Source: Sulfurospirillum deleyianum DSM 6946
GTDB taxonomy: Bacteria > Campylobacterota > Campylobacteria > Campylobacterales > Sulfurospirillaceae
DNA: 64,000 bases
Reading direction: 5' to 3'
Assembly: GCF_000024885.1 (NCBI RefSeq)
Contig: NC_013512.1
Span: 496,001-560,000, forward strand
Shown here in pieces: positions 46,169 to 55,144 of the stretch (position 1 is the first letter of the stretch; the number at the start of each line of letters is the position of its first letter). A program made the translations under genes and the position numbers. The notes below the pieces were generated by a model, which did not search any database, was not told where the DNA came from, and saw only the letters and a program-made list of their open reading frames with translations.

Positions 46169-48826
46169 GTGAAAACATTAACGATTATTGATACTTTTGG
46201 TTTCTTTTTTAGGAACTACTATGCCCTCCCGCAGTTACGCAATTCCCAAGGGTTTCCCACAGGTTTGCTAACAGGTTTTGCCAATTTTATTTATGCGATT
46301 AAAAATGAACATGACACTGATTATGTGATGTTTGCGCTTGATAGCAAAGGAAAAAATTTTCGCCATGAGCTAGACCCAAATTATAAAGCCAATCGTCCCG
46401 AAGCGCCTGAAGAGTTGAAAAAGCAGTTGCCCGTTGCGATTTCGTGGATTGAAAAAATGGGCTTTAAGTGTTACAGCGAAGAGGGATTTGAGGCGGATGA
46501 CGTTATCGCTTCAGCGGTTAAATTTGCGAAAAGACATGGGATTAAAGTGCGTATTGTGACCCACGATAAAGATTTGTATCAGCTGATCGATGATGGACGT
46601 GTGGTCATTTACGATCCGATGAAAAAAATAGAAATTGATAGCGAAAAGTGTTTTGAAAAATTTGGCGTCTATCCTGATAAAATCAATGAGTATCTCTCTT
46701 TGGTGGGCGATACTGCGGATAACATTCCAGGGGTTAAAGGCATTGGACCTAAGGGAGCAAAAAAACTGCTGGATGATTTTGGGAGTGTTGAAAATATCTA
46801 CGCAAATTTAGAACGTATTGCAAACCCTCGTTCAAAAAGTATGTTAGAAGAGGGCAGAGAGAGTGCGTTTTTAAGCAAACAGTTGGTACGTTTGGATGAT
46901 AGCCTCAATATCGCCGATACTTTTGAAGCGTTCTATTTTCCGTGCGACAACCCTCTGGTGAATATTGCCGATGAATTAGAGAAGTATGAACTGCGTCACA
47001 TGCTCTCCCGTGTACGCAATGAGGCTTTACATGTAAAGATAAAAGAAGCGCCTAGCAACACTTTTAGGGCGATTTTGGTGGATGATGCCAAAATCCTTTT
47101 CAATGTGATTGAGGGGATTGAAGAGGGGAGTTGGGTTGCGTTTGATACTGAGACCAATGCCCTTGATGCGTACAATGCCAAAATTGTTGGTTTTTCGTTT
47201 GCTTTGAATGAGCACGAAGCGTATTATGTGCCTCTTGCCCATCACTACTTAGGTGTTGGAGAGCAGATTGGGATGGAAGAGGCTAAAGAGGCGTTGAAAA
47301 AGCTTTTTAAGCATAAGATTGTTGGGCAAAATCTCAAATACGATTTGGCGGTCATTGAGAATAATTTTGGCTTACGTCTCTCTTCTTCTTATGCCGATAC
47401 GATGCTAATGGCGTGGCTTTTAAATCCTGAGAGTAACGTGGGGCTTGATACTTTGGCAAAACGCTTTTTTAATCATGACATGGTCAAGTTCAAAGATGTT
47501 GTCAGTAAAAATGAGAACTTTAGCCATGTTCCTTTGGATAAAGCGTGTGAATATGCGAGTGAAGATGCGTGGATGACACTCAAACTTTACAACAAATTGC
47601 ATGATATGTTAGAACCTCGTCTCTTAGAAATTGCCAAAGAGGTAGAGTTTCCGTTTATCCTGACGTTGATGCGGATGGAAAAAGAGGGCATTAAGATAGA
47701 TGGAGCTTATTTTGAAGCGCTTTTAAAACGCACTGATGGAGCGATAGACGCTTTAAAACATGAGATTTTTACCTTGTGTGATGCACAGTTCAATCTGAAC
47801 TCAACCCAGCAATTAGGCACAGTGCTTTTTGAACAGCTAGGGCTTCCGCCTGTTAAAAAGACGAAGACAGGTTATAGCACGGATGAGAACGTGCTCAATG
47901 AACTTTTAGATAAACATCCCTCCATCGCAAAGATTTTGGAGTATCGAGAGCTTTATAAATTACGTTCTACCTACATTGAACCCCTTTTAAAACTCTCCAA
48001 AGAGTCTCCTTTGGGTCGAGTACACACCTCCTTTATCCAGACAGGAACCTCCACCGGAAGACTTTCATCAAAAGACCCAAATTTGCAAAACATTCCTGTC
48101 AAAACCGCTTTAGGTAGAGAGGTAAGAGGTGGTTTTGTGGCTAAAGAGGGATGTGTGCTGATAGGTATTGATTATTCGCAGATTGAGCTGAGGCTTTTGG
48201 CACATTTTAGCAATGATGAAGCGATGGTTAAAGCGTTTAGAGATGGAAAAGATATTCACTATGAAACCGCATTAAAACTCTTTGGTGAGCAAGAAGCGGC
48301 TTCCAAACGTAGTGTGGCAAAAAGTATTAACTTTGGGCTTTTATATGGGATGGGACCGAAGCGTTTATCGGAGACGTTGGGGATTTCCATGGCGGAGGCA
48401 AAGCGGTATATTGAGAGTTATTTTGCGACGTTTCCAACGATTAAAGCGTATGTCATGGAAGTTGCAGAACAGGCAAAAACAACAGGATATGTTGAAACCT
48501 TGTTGGGACGTAAACGCTTTTTTGATTTTGAACACGCCAATGCGATGCAGTATGCAGGCTATTTACGTGAAGCGGTCAATACCGTTTTTCAAGGCAGTGC
48601 CGCAGACCTTATTAAGCTTTCAATGAATAAAATCATGGCGACCCTCATTCATGATGAGGCAAAACTTTTGCTTCAAATTCACGATGAGCTTATTTTTGAA
48701 GTGGTGGAGAGTCAAGCTCAAAGTTTCGCTTTAGAGGCTCAAAAAGTGATGGAAGAGATTTATGCACTTCGTATTCCATTGAAAGTTTCGATTGCGATGG
48801 GTAAGAATTGGGGAGAGTTGAAGTGA
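46169..48826 (+). CDS. polA: DNA polymerase I
   Basis: An 885-residue polymerase for Okazaki-fragment processing and repair. The 5' nuclease domain (1-290) has EADDVIAS and GDTADNIPGVKGIGPKGA. The 3'-5' proofreading domain (about 300-490) keeps its acidic residues in VAFDTETN, GQNLKYDLAV and YASEDAWMTL. The polymerase domain has IGIDYSQIELRLLAH, KSINFGLLYGM and LLQIHDELIFEV. GTG start with AAAAAGG upstream. A palindrome copy at 47027 encodes Leu-His-Val. Confidence 0.97.
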   Translation: MKTLTIIDTFGFFFRNYYALPQLRNSQGFPTGLLTGFANFIYAIKNEHDTDYVMFALDSKGKNFRHELDPNYKANRPEAPEELKKQLPVAISWIEKMGFKCYSEEGFEADDVIASAVKFAKRHGIKVRIVTHDKDLYQLIDDGRVVIYDPMKKIEIDSEKCFEKFGVYPDKINEYLSLVGDTADNIPGVKGIGPKGAKKLLDDFGSVENIYANLERIANPRSKSMLEEGRESAFLSKQLVRLDDSLNIADTFEAFYFPCDNPLVNIADELEKYELRHMLSRVRNEALHVKIKEAPSNTFRAILVDDAKILFNVIEGIEEGSWVAFDTETNALDAYNAKIVGFSFALNEHEAYYVPLAHHYLGVGEQIGMEEAKEALKKLFKHKIVGQNLKYDLAVIENNFGLRLSSSYADTMLMAWLLNPESNVGLDTLAKRFFNHDMVKFKDVVSKNENFSHVPLDKACEYASEDAWMTLKLYNKLHDMLEPRLLEIAKEVEFPFILTLMRMEKEGIKIDGAYFEALLKRTDGAIDALKHEIFTLCDAQFNLNSTQQLGTVLFEQLGLPPVKKTKTGYSTDENVLNELLDKHPSIAKILEYRELYKLRSTYIEPLLKLSKESPLGRVHTSFIQTGTSTGRLSSKDPNLQNIPVKTALGREVRGGFVAKEGCVLIGIDYSQIELRLLAHFSNDEAMVKAFRDGKDIHYETALKLFGEQEAASKRSVAKSINFGLLYGMGPKRLSETLGISMAEAKRYIESYFATFPTIKAYVMEVAEQAKTTGYVETLLGRKRFFDFEHANAMQYAGYLREAVNTVFQGSAADLIKLSMNKIMATLIHDEAKLLLQIHDELIFEVVESQAQSFALEAQKVMEEIYALRIPLKVSIAMGKNWGELK

Positions 48827-49362
48827 TCGAAGTCGTGTTACTAGGGTTTGCGTTGAGTATGGATGCTTTTGCCGTTTCCATAGGATTAGGCTCTAAAGAG
48901 GTCAATTCTCATGCTCTTCTCGCCTTAAAGGCGGGGTTGTTTTTTGGAATATTTCAAGCGATGATGCCTTTGGTTGGTTATGCGGGCGGATATGGATTGA
49001 TTGGATTTGTTAGTGCATATGCACATTATATTGCTTTTGGTTTATTGCTTCTCATTGGGGCTAAGATGATTTATGAGGGTGTCAATGAGAGTCTTGAAGA
49101 GGAGATCGCTAAGATTACCAATAAACTGATGCTCACCCTTGCGATTGCAACAAGTATTGATGCGATGGCAGCGGGATTTAGTTTAACCCTTTTGGATTTC
49201 AATCCTTTGTTGGCGTGTCTTTGTATTGGCGTGATGACCGCAGTTATTAGCAGTATAGGTGTTTATGTTGGCAAATTGACAGGTACATGGTTTGAAGGCA
49301 AAGCAGAAGTGTTTGGTGGTGTGGTGTTGGTTGCGATTGGTTTTAGGATTTTGTTTTTTTAA
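48823..49362 (+). CDS. mntP: Manganese efflux pump MntP
   Basis: About 179 residues from GTG 48823, which overlaps the polA stop (GTGA) and has GGGGAG upstream. Six membrane helices. FALSMDAFAVSIGLG near the N terminus and ATSIDAMAAGFSL in the second half carry the paired Asp residues of the MntP family, which exports Mn2+. Confidence 0.9.
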   Translation: MIEVVLLGFALSMDAFAVSIGLGSKEVNSHALLALKAGLFFGIFQAMMPLVGYAGGYGLIGFVSAYAHYIAFGLLLLIGAKMIYEGVNESLEEEIAKITNKLMLTLAIATSIDAMAAGFSLTLLDFNPLLACLCIGVMTAVISSIGVYVGKLTGTWFEGKAEVFGGVVLVAIGFRILFF

Positions 49363-49385
49363 AGAAGGCTCCTAAAAGCCTTCTT
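49362..49385. terminator. Hairpin between mntP and outer-membrane gene
   Basis: AAGAAGGCT and AGCCTTCTT form a 9-bp stem with a 6-nt loop between two convergent genes. Neither side has a good T-run. Confidence 0.5.
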
Positions 49386-49390
49386 AGAAG

Positions 49391-50011
49391 TTAAAATTTA
49401 TAATTTAATCCGAGATAATACTGAACGATGCGATCATTTTCCATTTTCAGATCAACGTTTGTGCCACTCTCATCAAATGTGGATGTATCGTCTATATCAC
49501 TGATCATATAGCGAACACCTACTTCAAGTTCCATATTTTTTGTTAAAGCGTAGAGAACACCAGCTTCTGCACCATAATTGAATCCTTTTGGTTTATCAAG
49601 TGAGAGCTCTTTAGCAAGATCATCATCAATGTCTGCGACAGTGTAAGAGGCGTTTACACCGATAAAAGGTGTGAAATTTGATTTGTTTCTAAAGAGGTAG
49701 TCATAGCCAAGACCATAGGTGTATGATGTCATCGTCTCTGTTTCATTTTGATAGGCAACACTTCCGTAGATTCTTCCATAGTCAAAATAGGTACCAATTT
49801 TTATGGCTTCGTACGTTGTGTTGAATGTATCTGATGTTGAACCTCCAAGAACGGTGTCTCCATTAGAAATATGAATGTCCGCAGATGCTGTGCTTTTTCC
49901 ATGAATACTCATACCACCAAATTCACCGCCTACAAACCATGCATTACTATCTGCAAAACTAGCAGATACACTAAGCATCAAAAACGATGCAACCATTAAA
50001 CTTCTTTTCAT
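49391..50011 (-). CDS. Outer-membrane beta-barrel protein
   Basis: A 206-residue protein with a signal peptide (residues 1-20, cleaved after SFA). Alternating polar/hydrophobic strands and a C-terminal YYLGLNYKF with terminal Phe are typical of 8-stranded OmpA/opacity-type barrels. Its function is unknown. It is alone on the minus strand, with AAGGAG before the start. Confidence 0.85.
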   Translation of the reverse strand: MKRSLMVASFLMLSVSASFADSNAWFVGGEFGGMSIHGKSTASADIHISNGDTVLGGSTSDTFNTTYEAIKIGTYFDYGRIYGSVAYQNETETMTSYTYGLGYDYLFRNKSNFTPFIGVNASYTVADIDDDLAKELSLDKPKGFNYGAEAGVLYALTKNMELEVGVRYMISDIDDTSTFDESGTNVDLKMENDRIVQYYLGLNYKF

Positions 50012-50100
50012 AGAACTCCTTCATTGAATAAAATGAAGAATGTTATCGAATACAAATGAATAATATTATTAAATTATAAAAAAGTTTCTATTTTGTTATT

Positions 50101-50700
50101 TTATGAGAAAGATGGAGAGTGATTTTTTAGAATTTTTTCACAGCGTTTATACTCAGGCATAAAACTCTCTACGCATTCCCAAAATGCTTTTTGATGGTGC
50201 TTATGCGTGATGTGGGAAAGTTCATGAATCACAATGTAGGTGATGCACTCTAAAGGGAGTTGGGCGAGTGTGAGGTTAAAGCTTAGCTCATTTTTATAGG
50301 AGCAACTTCCCCATCGTTTTTTTGCCCTGCGAAAGCTGATTTTAGTAGGCTTCACCCCCATAATAAAGCTCCACTCTTCGACCAAACGCATTACCAATGG
50401 AATTGTTTTTTCAGTGTAAAAACTTTGGGGTGTTTGGCTTACATGTAACAAAATAGGCTCGCCCAAATAGAGGATTTTTCCTTCCTCTTCAAAGAGCTGT
50501 TTGAGGAGTATTCGCCCTTTGCTTGCGTTCATTTTTGTGAAAATCCATGAGGCTTTCTCGCTTAAAACTTTTTCAATGTAGAGTAAGGAGGGAGAGGGGG
50601 ACTTGACAATGACCCCTTTTTCAGGATGAACCTGAATATAGAGGTGCTTGAGCCGAGGGTTGACGTGAAGCGTGTATGAGAGGGTTTGGCTCTCATACAT
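50101..50700 (-). CDS. YgjP-like metallopeptidase
   Basis: About 199 residues from an ATG at 50700, 7 bp after the dnaJ stop. HELSHITHKHHQKAFWECVESFMPEYK near the C terminus is the zinc motif HExxH with downstream His and Glu. RRAKKRWGSCS is the other conserved segment of the family. Cytoplasmic; substrate unknown. A palindrome copy at 50439 encodes Leu-His-Val. Confidence 0.85.
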   Translation of the reverse strand: MYESQTLSYTLHVNPRLKHLYIQVHPEKGVIVKSPSPSLLYIEKVLSEKASWIFTKMNASKGRILLKQLFEEEGKILYLGEPILLHVSQTPQSFYTEKTIPLVMRLVEEWSFIMGVKPTKISFRRAKKRWGSCSYKNELSFNLTLAQLPLECITYIVIHELSHITHKHHQKAFWECVESFMPEYKRCEKILKNHSPSFS

Positions 50701-50707
50701 AAAGGTT

Positions 50708-51838
50708 TTAATCAAACCAACTTTTGATTTTGTCAAAGACACTCTCAAATTTTTCATCTTTATGTTTGCTTTCGATGCCAAACTCTTCTTGCAATTTTTC
50801 CAGCAACTCTTTTTGTTCTTTCGTGAGTTTTTTGGGATAACGAATGGAGATTTGCGCTATCATGCTTCCTAATTGGTGGTTATGAACGTTTTTAACACCC
50901 TCTTTTTTGAAGATAAATTGTTGTTTATCTTTGGCTCCCAAAGGAATTTCAAACTCAATTTCTCCACGAATCGTTGGAATTTTAATCTTCTCTCCAAGGG
51001 CTACTTGTGTAAAGAAAACAGGCACTTCAATGTAGATATCGTCATTGTGACGTACAAAATGCTCATCTTCTTTGACATGGACTAAAATGTATAAATCACC
51101 CCTGCTCCCACGCTCATCAATATTTCCTCGCCCTGCAACACGAATGCGATTGTTGTTGTCAATGCCCTCTGGAATATCAATAGTGACTTTATCTTCAACG
51201 CTGTTAAACCCTTTGCCTTTACAATCTGAACACGGATTGGTGATGACACTTCCTTTGCCTTGACAAGCAGGGCAGGGTTGTGAAAAGGTCATAAATCCTT
51301 GACGGTAAAAGACTTGTCCTTTGCCTTTACATTCAGGGCAAGTGCCTTTGGATTTGTCTTTACTTCCTGTACCATCGCAGGTATCGCATGGTTTTTTATA
51401 CGAGAAGCTCACCTCTTTTTTCGTGCCAAAAATGGCTTCATTAAAGGCTAGGGTGACATCTGCTTCTAAGTCAAGATTATATTTTCGGTTCTGTTTGCCA
51501 TTGCTACTTCCAAAACCACCGCCAAAACCACCACCAAAGACAGATTCAAAAATGGAACCCAAATCTCCCATAATGTCTTCATAGCGCATATCGGAGAAGT
51601 GGCTAAATCCTTGAGAATCTAGTCCTGCTTTGCCGTATCGATCATAGGTTGCTCGTTTTTGTTCATCGCTTAAAACTTGGTAGGCTTCATTGATAGCTTT
51701 AAATTTTTCTTCGGCCTCTTTGTCGCCTTGATTGCGATCAGGATGATATTGCAGCGCTAATTTTCGATAGGCTTTTTTGATCTCGCCAGAATCGGCAGAT
51801 CTTGTAATTTCCAGTACTTCGTAATAATCTAATTCCAC
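50708..51838 (-). CDS. dnaJ: DnaJ chaperone
   Basis: A 376-residue type I Hsp40. The J domain (1-70) has HPD in [10 protein letters not shown] Gly/Phe region (about 90-110) follows. Four CxxCxGxG zinc repeats are [24 protein letters not shown] and CSDCKGKG (about 143-210). It hands substrates to DnaK, which is not in this window. GTG start with a weak ribosome site. Confidence 0.95.
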   Translation of the reverse strand: MELDYYEVLEITRSADSGEIKKAYRKLALQYHPDRNQGDKEAEEKFKAINEAYQVLSDEQKRATYDRYGKAGLDSQGFSHFSDMRYEDIMGDLGSIFESVFGGGFGGGFGSSNGKQNRKYNLDLEADVTLAFNEAIFGTKKEVSFSYKKPCDTCDGTGSKDKSKGTCPECKGKGQVFYRQGFMTFSQPCPACQGKGSVITNPCSDCKGKGFNSVEDKVTIDIPEGIDNNNRIRVAGRGNIDERGSRGDLYILVHVKEDEHFVRHNDDIYIEVPVFFTQVALGEKIKIPTIRGEIEFEIPLGAKDKQQFIFKKEGVKNVHNHQLGSMIAQISIRYPKKLTKEQKELLEKLQEEFGIESKHKDEKFESVFDKIKSWFD

Positions 51839-51849
51839 TGCTTTCTCTT

Positions 51850-51859
51850 TTACATGTAA
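51850..51859. repeat. TTACATGTAA palindrome
   Basis: Eleven bases upstream of the dnaJ start codon, where its ribosome site would lie. Confidence 0.85.
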
Positions 51860-51990
51860 GATTTTGAAGAGGTGAATTTTACCAAAATGTAGTTTAAATT
51901 TTGGTTGTTAAGGTTGATTAACAAAGCGTTAAAAGGTGGTTAATAGCCCTCTTGTAAGATTTCACTATCAAACTTTTAAAGGAGTCAAAA

Positions 51991-52482
51991 ATGAAAAAGA
52001 CAATTTTAACCCTCGCAACGTTGGTTGCACTTGGAACGAGCAGTGCGTTTGCGTTTGGTGGTGGATGCCAACCGATGCAAGGTAATGGAATGGGAATGAA
52101 CGCCGAGCGTGGAATGCAGCATGGTGGAAAAGGTGGTGGTATGATGGGTATGCCACTGATGATGTTAGACCAACTCAATCTCAGTGATGACCAACGCCAC
52201 AAACTTGCGATTTTACGCAGTGAGATGAGACTGGAGATGACGAAGTTACGTGACCCTAAAATGCGCACCAAAATGCAAGATTTGATGAGTGCGGAGAGCT
52301 TTGATAAAAAAGCGTTTGTTAAAATGCACAATGAAATGCATGAGAAAATGCTAGCTCTTCAAGCTGACCATATGGAAAAAGTCTTTAATGTCTTAACCAA
52401 AGAGCAACGCTTAGAGCTTAAAAAAGTGATGAATGAGCGTCCAATGCGTCCTATGGGAAAACCAGCGCCTCAAGCACAATAA
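51991..52482 (+). CDS. Spy/CpxP-like periplasmic protein
   Basis: A 163-residue protein with a signal peptide (residues 1-22, AFA-FGGG). The mature N terminus is Met/Gly/His-rich, then helices with LNLSDDQRHKLAILRSEMRLEM and LTKEQRLELKKV, the latter an LTxxQ motif. Relatives chaperone unfolded periplasmic proteins or sense metals such as Cu and Zn. It directly precedes a two-component system, like cpxP and cpxRA. AAAGGAG precedes the ATG. Confidence 0.82.
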   Translation: MKKTILTLATLVALGTSSAFAFGGGCQPMQGNGMGMNAERGMQHGGKGGGMMGMPLMMLDQLNLSDDQRHKLAILRSEMRLEMTKLRDPKMRTKMQDLMSAESFDKKAFVKMHNEMHEKMLALQADHMEKVFNVLTKEQRLELKKVMNERPMRPMGKPAPQAQ

Positions 52483-52501
52483 TCTTCACCTCCTCTTCTT
52501 T

Positions 52502-52527
52502 AAGACCTCTTCGGAGGTCTTCTTTTT
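52502..52527 (+). terminator. Terminator of the Spy-like gene
   Basis: AAGACCTC TTCG GAGGTCTT followed by CTTTTT: perfect 8-bp stem with a stable TTCG tetraloop. Confidence 0.85.
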
Positions 52528-52545
52528 AAAAGCTCCTAAATTCTG

Positions 52546-52551
52546 TATAAT
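52546..52551 (+). promoter_or_regulatory. -10 box of the two-component operon
   Basis: TATAAT 26 bp before the response regulator start and downstream of the Spy-gene terminator, so the operon has its own promoter. Confidence 0.55.
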
Positions 52552-52577
52552 TCTAAAAACCCTCACAAAAGGTCTCC

Positions 52578-53252
52578 GTGATGATTAATGTTTTGATGAT
52601 TGAAGATGATGAAGAGTTTGCTGAAATTTTGAGCGAATACCTTGCGAAGTATAATATTAAAATTACCAATTATCCTGACCCTTATTTGGGACTCAGTGCG
52701 GGCATTAAAAAGTATGATTTGCTGATTTTGGATTTAACCCTTCCAGGGATGGATGGGCTTGAAGTCTGTAAAGAGGTTGTTGCTAAGTACGATATTCCTA
52801 TTATTATCTCCTCCGCACGAAGCGATATTAGCGATAAAGTGATTGGGCTTCAGATGGGTGCGGATGATTATTTGCCAAAGCCTTACGATCCCAAAGAGAT
52901 GTACGCAAGGATTCAAAGTTTGATTCGCCGCTATAAAAAAAGTTCTGCCTCAGAGGAGGCGCACCACGCCAGTGCCTTTGTGGTGGATGAAAAGCGCCAT
53001 GAAATCTCTTTTAAAGGCGAAGTGTTAAGTTTAACACCTGCGGAGTATGAGATTCTCTCTTACATGATTCGTCAAAATGGTTTTTCGATTTCAAGGGAGC
53101 AGTTGGTGTATAACTGCAAATCGTTGAAAGATAAAGGCTCGAAGAGTTTGGATGTGATTATTGGTCGCTTGCGTGCGAAAATAGGGGATGACTCGAAAAA
53201 TCCAGAGCATATTCATTCGGTTCGAGGTATTGGGTATAAGCTGGTTGGATGA
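52578..53252 (+). CDS. OmpR-family response regulator
   Basis: A 224-residue regulator. The receiver domain (1-118) has acidic pocket EDD (9-11), phospho-acceptor Asp52 in LILDLTLPGMDG, and the KP pair near 105. A winged-helix DNA-binding domain (about 128-224) contains SREQLVYNCKS and GRLRAKIGDD, then HSVRGIGYKL. It is the partner of the overlapping histidine kinase gene and resembles ArsR/CpxR-type regulators of Campylobacterota. Confidence 0.93.
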   Translation: MMINVLMIEDDEEFAEILSEYLAKYNIKITNYPDPYLGLSAGIKKYDLLILDLTLPGMDGLEVCKEVVAKYDIPIIISSARSDISDKVIGLQMGADDYLPKPYDPKEMYARIQSLIRRYKKSSASEEAHHASAFVVDEKRHEISFKGEVLSLTPAEYEILSYMIRQNGFSISREQLVYNCKSLKDKGSKSLDVIIGRLRAKIGDDSKNPEHIHSVRGIGYKLVG

Positions 53253-54496
53253 TACGAAATTCTATTTTAAATAAAATTAGCGCTATTTTCGGGCTCTCTT
53301 TATGTTTATTGGTGATGTTTTTTGCGCTTTTGCTAGAGCATCAAGGGGAGCGTAATATGGAAAACATGAAACAACGCCAACTCCAATCGGTCAACTACCT
53401 CTTAGTGATGTATCGAAACAATGTTCAACCTTCCGATATTGAAGAGTATTTTAATAACTTTGGATTGAAAAAAGTCTCCAGTAAACACCTTAGGGATTCT
53501 GTATTGGAGCGAGGGGTGGTGATTTTTCAAAAGCTCTCTCCTATTAGTCGATTTTCTTCTATTGTGTACAATGATCATTACTATCTCTTTATCGACAATT
53601 TTGAATCGAGTGTGCTTTTGGAGAGTCAAGAACATAAAAGTTTCAATGAAAGTTTATGGGTTGTTTTTGTCATTGCTTTGTTGATTTTGGTTTACATGTA
53701 TATTTCAATTTATAAGAGCATTTCGCCACTGCGAACGCTCAGTGCGCAGATTCGTAAATTTGCGGGTGGGGATTTGGAGATTACATGTAAAAGTGATTCG
53801 AGTGATGAAATCGGTGAAGTGGCAAATGAGTTTGACAAGGCGGTCAAAAAGATACGCGATTTGATTCAATCCAGACAACTCTTTTTACGCACATTAATGC
53901 ATGAACTAAAAACGCCGATTGGCAAAGGGCGTATTGTCTCTGAAATGCTAGAGGATGAAACGGCGAAAAAACGGTTGGTAAATGTCTTTAGCCGTTTGGA
54001 TTTATTGATTGGCGAATTTTCCAAAGTAGAGCAGTTAAGTACCAAACAGTATGACTTACATGTAAAAGAGTACACGATGATTCCTATCATTGAACAGGCG
54101 ATTGATTTGTTGATGCTCGATGAGAAGAAAAAAGAGGAACAGATTTGCCTTGAAGGTGATTTTGATTTTATGGTTGCCGTGGACTTTGATTTGATGGCAT
54201 TGGCGATTAAGAATTTGATGGACAATGCATTGAAGCATAGTTTTACGAAAAAAGTTTTTATCAAACAAAAGGGGCAAAACGTCATTATTGCCAATCAAGG
54301 AGAGCCTTTGTCCATGGCGATAGAGGAGTATTTACAGCCTTTTGTTTCAGGCTCTAAGGCGTGTGGTAGTGGATTAGGGCTTGGACTTTACATTGTTTCA
54401 AATATTATGGCGTTGCATGGATTGCGTTTAGCGTATGCGTATGTTGAGGGATATCATGAATTTAGTGTTGATTTTTCAGAAGGAAAGAGCGCATGA
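53249..54496 (+). CDS. ArsS-family sensor histidine kinase
   Basis: A 415-residue kinase. Membrane helices are at about 10-30 and 135-157, enclosing a 100-residue periplasmic sensor. A HAMP-like linker follows. The H box is LMHELKTPIGKGR with His218, as in ArsS kinases of Helicobacter. The ATPase domain has KNLMDNALKHS and GLGLGLYI. It overlaps the regulator gene by 4 bp and recR by 4 bp. Two TTACATGTAA copies (53781, 54056) and a near-copy (53692) lie inside it. Confidence 0.92.
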   Translation: MIRNSILNKISAIFGLSLCLLVMFFALLLEHQGERNMENMKQRQLQSVNYLLVMYRNNVQPSDIEEYFNNFGLKKVSSKHLRDSVLERGVVIFQKLSPISRFSSIVYNDHYYLFIDNFESSVLLESQEHKSFNESLWVVFVIALLILVYMYISIYKSISPLRTLSAQIRKFAGGDLEITCKSDSSDEIGEVANEFDKAVKKIRDLIQSRQLFLRTLMHELKTPIGKGRIVSEMLEDETAKKRLVNVFSRLDLLIGEFSKVEQLSTKQYDLHVKEYTMIPIIEQAIDLLMLDEKKKEEQICLEGDFDFMVAVDFDLMALAIKNLMDNALKHSFTKKVFIKQKGQNVIIANQGEPLSMAIEEYLQPFVSGSKACGSGLGLGLYIVSNIMALHGLRLAYAYVEGYHEFSVDFSEGKSA

Positions 54497-55062
54497 TGCG
54501 AGGGCTTGAGAAGTTTAATAAACTAGTAGAGGCGTTTGAAAAGCTCCCTACGGTTGGGAGAAAATCCGCCCTTCGTTTTGCCTATCATTTGGTGCTAAAC
54601 GATACTTCTTTGGCGATGAAACTCTCTCATACGATTGAGAGTGCGATTAAGAGTATTCGTAAATGCGAACGCTGTGGAGCGCTGAGTGAGCATGAACTGT
54701 GTGATATTTGTGTGGATGAAAGACGCGATCATGCGAAGCTGTGTGTCGTGGAGAGTGCCAAAGATATTTTTATTTTAGAAGAGCATAAACTCTTTGATGG
54801 AAACTATTTTGTATTGGCTTCTTTGGATGAGGAGATTCTTGAACGCTTAGAGAACAGAATCAAAGAGGGCGTACAAGAGGTTATCTTTGCGCTAACCCCT
54901 TCGTTATCAACCGATGCATTGATTTTATTTGTAGAGGATAGACTCAAAGCTTATGCGTTGCATTTTACGAAAATTGCTCAGGGTGTGCCCACAGGCGTAC
55001 ATCTTGAAAATGTCGATATGCTCTCACTTTCTAAAGCTTTGGAAGCGAGAACAAAGACGTAA
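54493..55062 (+). CDS. recR: Recombination protein RecR
   Basis: A 189-residue protein that works with RecO to load RecA. The N-terminal LPTVGRKSALRFAYHL is a helix-hairpin-helix. The C4 zinc finger is CERCGALSEHELCDIC (about 57-72). The Toprim domain follows (CVVESAKDIFILEE). Start ATGATG overlaps the kinase stop; ATG 54496 is also possible. Confidence 0.94.
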   Translation: MMRGLEKFNKLVEAFEKLPTVGRKSALRFAYHLVLNDTSLAMKLSHTIESAIKSIRKCERCGALSEHELCDICVDERRDHAKLCVVESAKDIFILEEHKLFDGNYFVLASLDEEILERLENRIKEGVQEVIFALTPSLSTDALILFVEDRLKAYALHFTKIAQGVPTGVHLENVDMLSLSKALEARTKT

Positions 55063-55144
55063 AAATAACCTCTTTTTAAGCGCTTTTCTTTAAGTTGCAT
55101 TGTGTTAGCATGAGTGCAGTAAAGCATGTGAGGAGGATTTTGGT

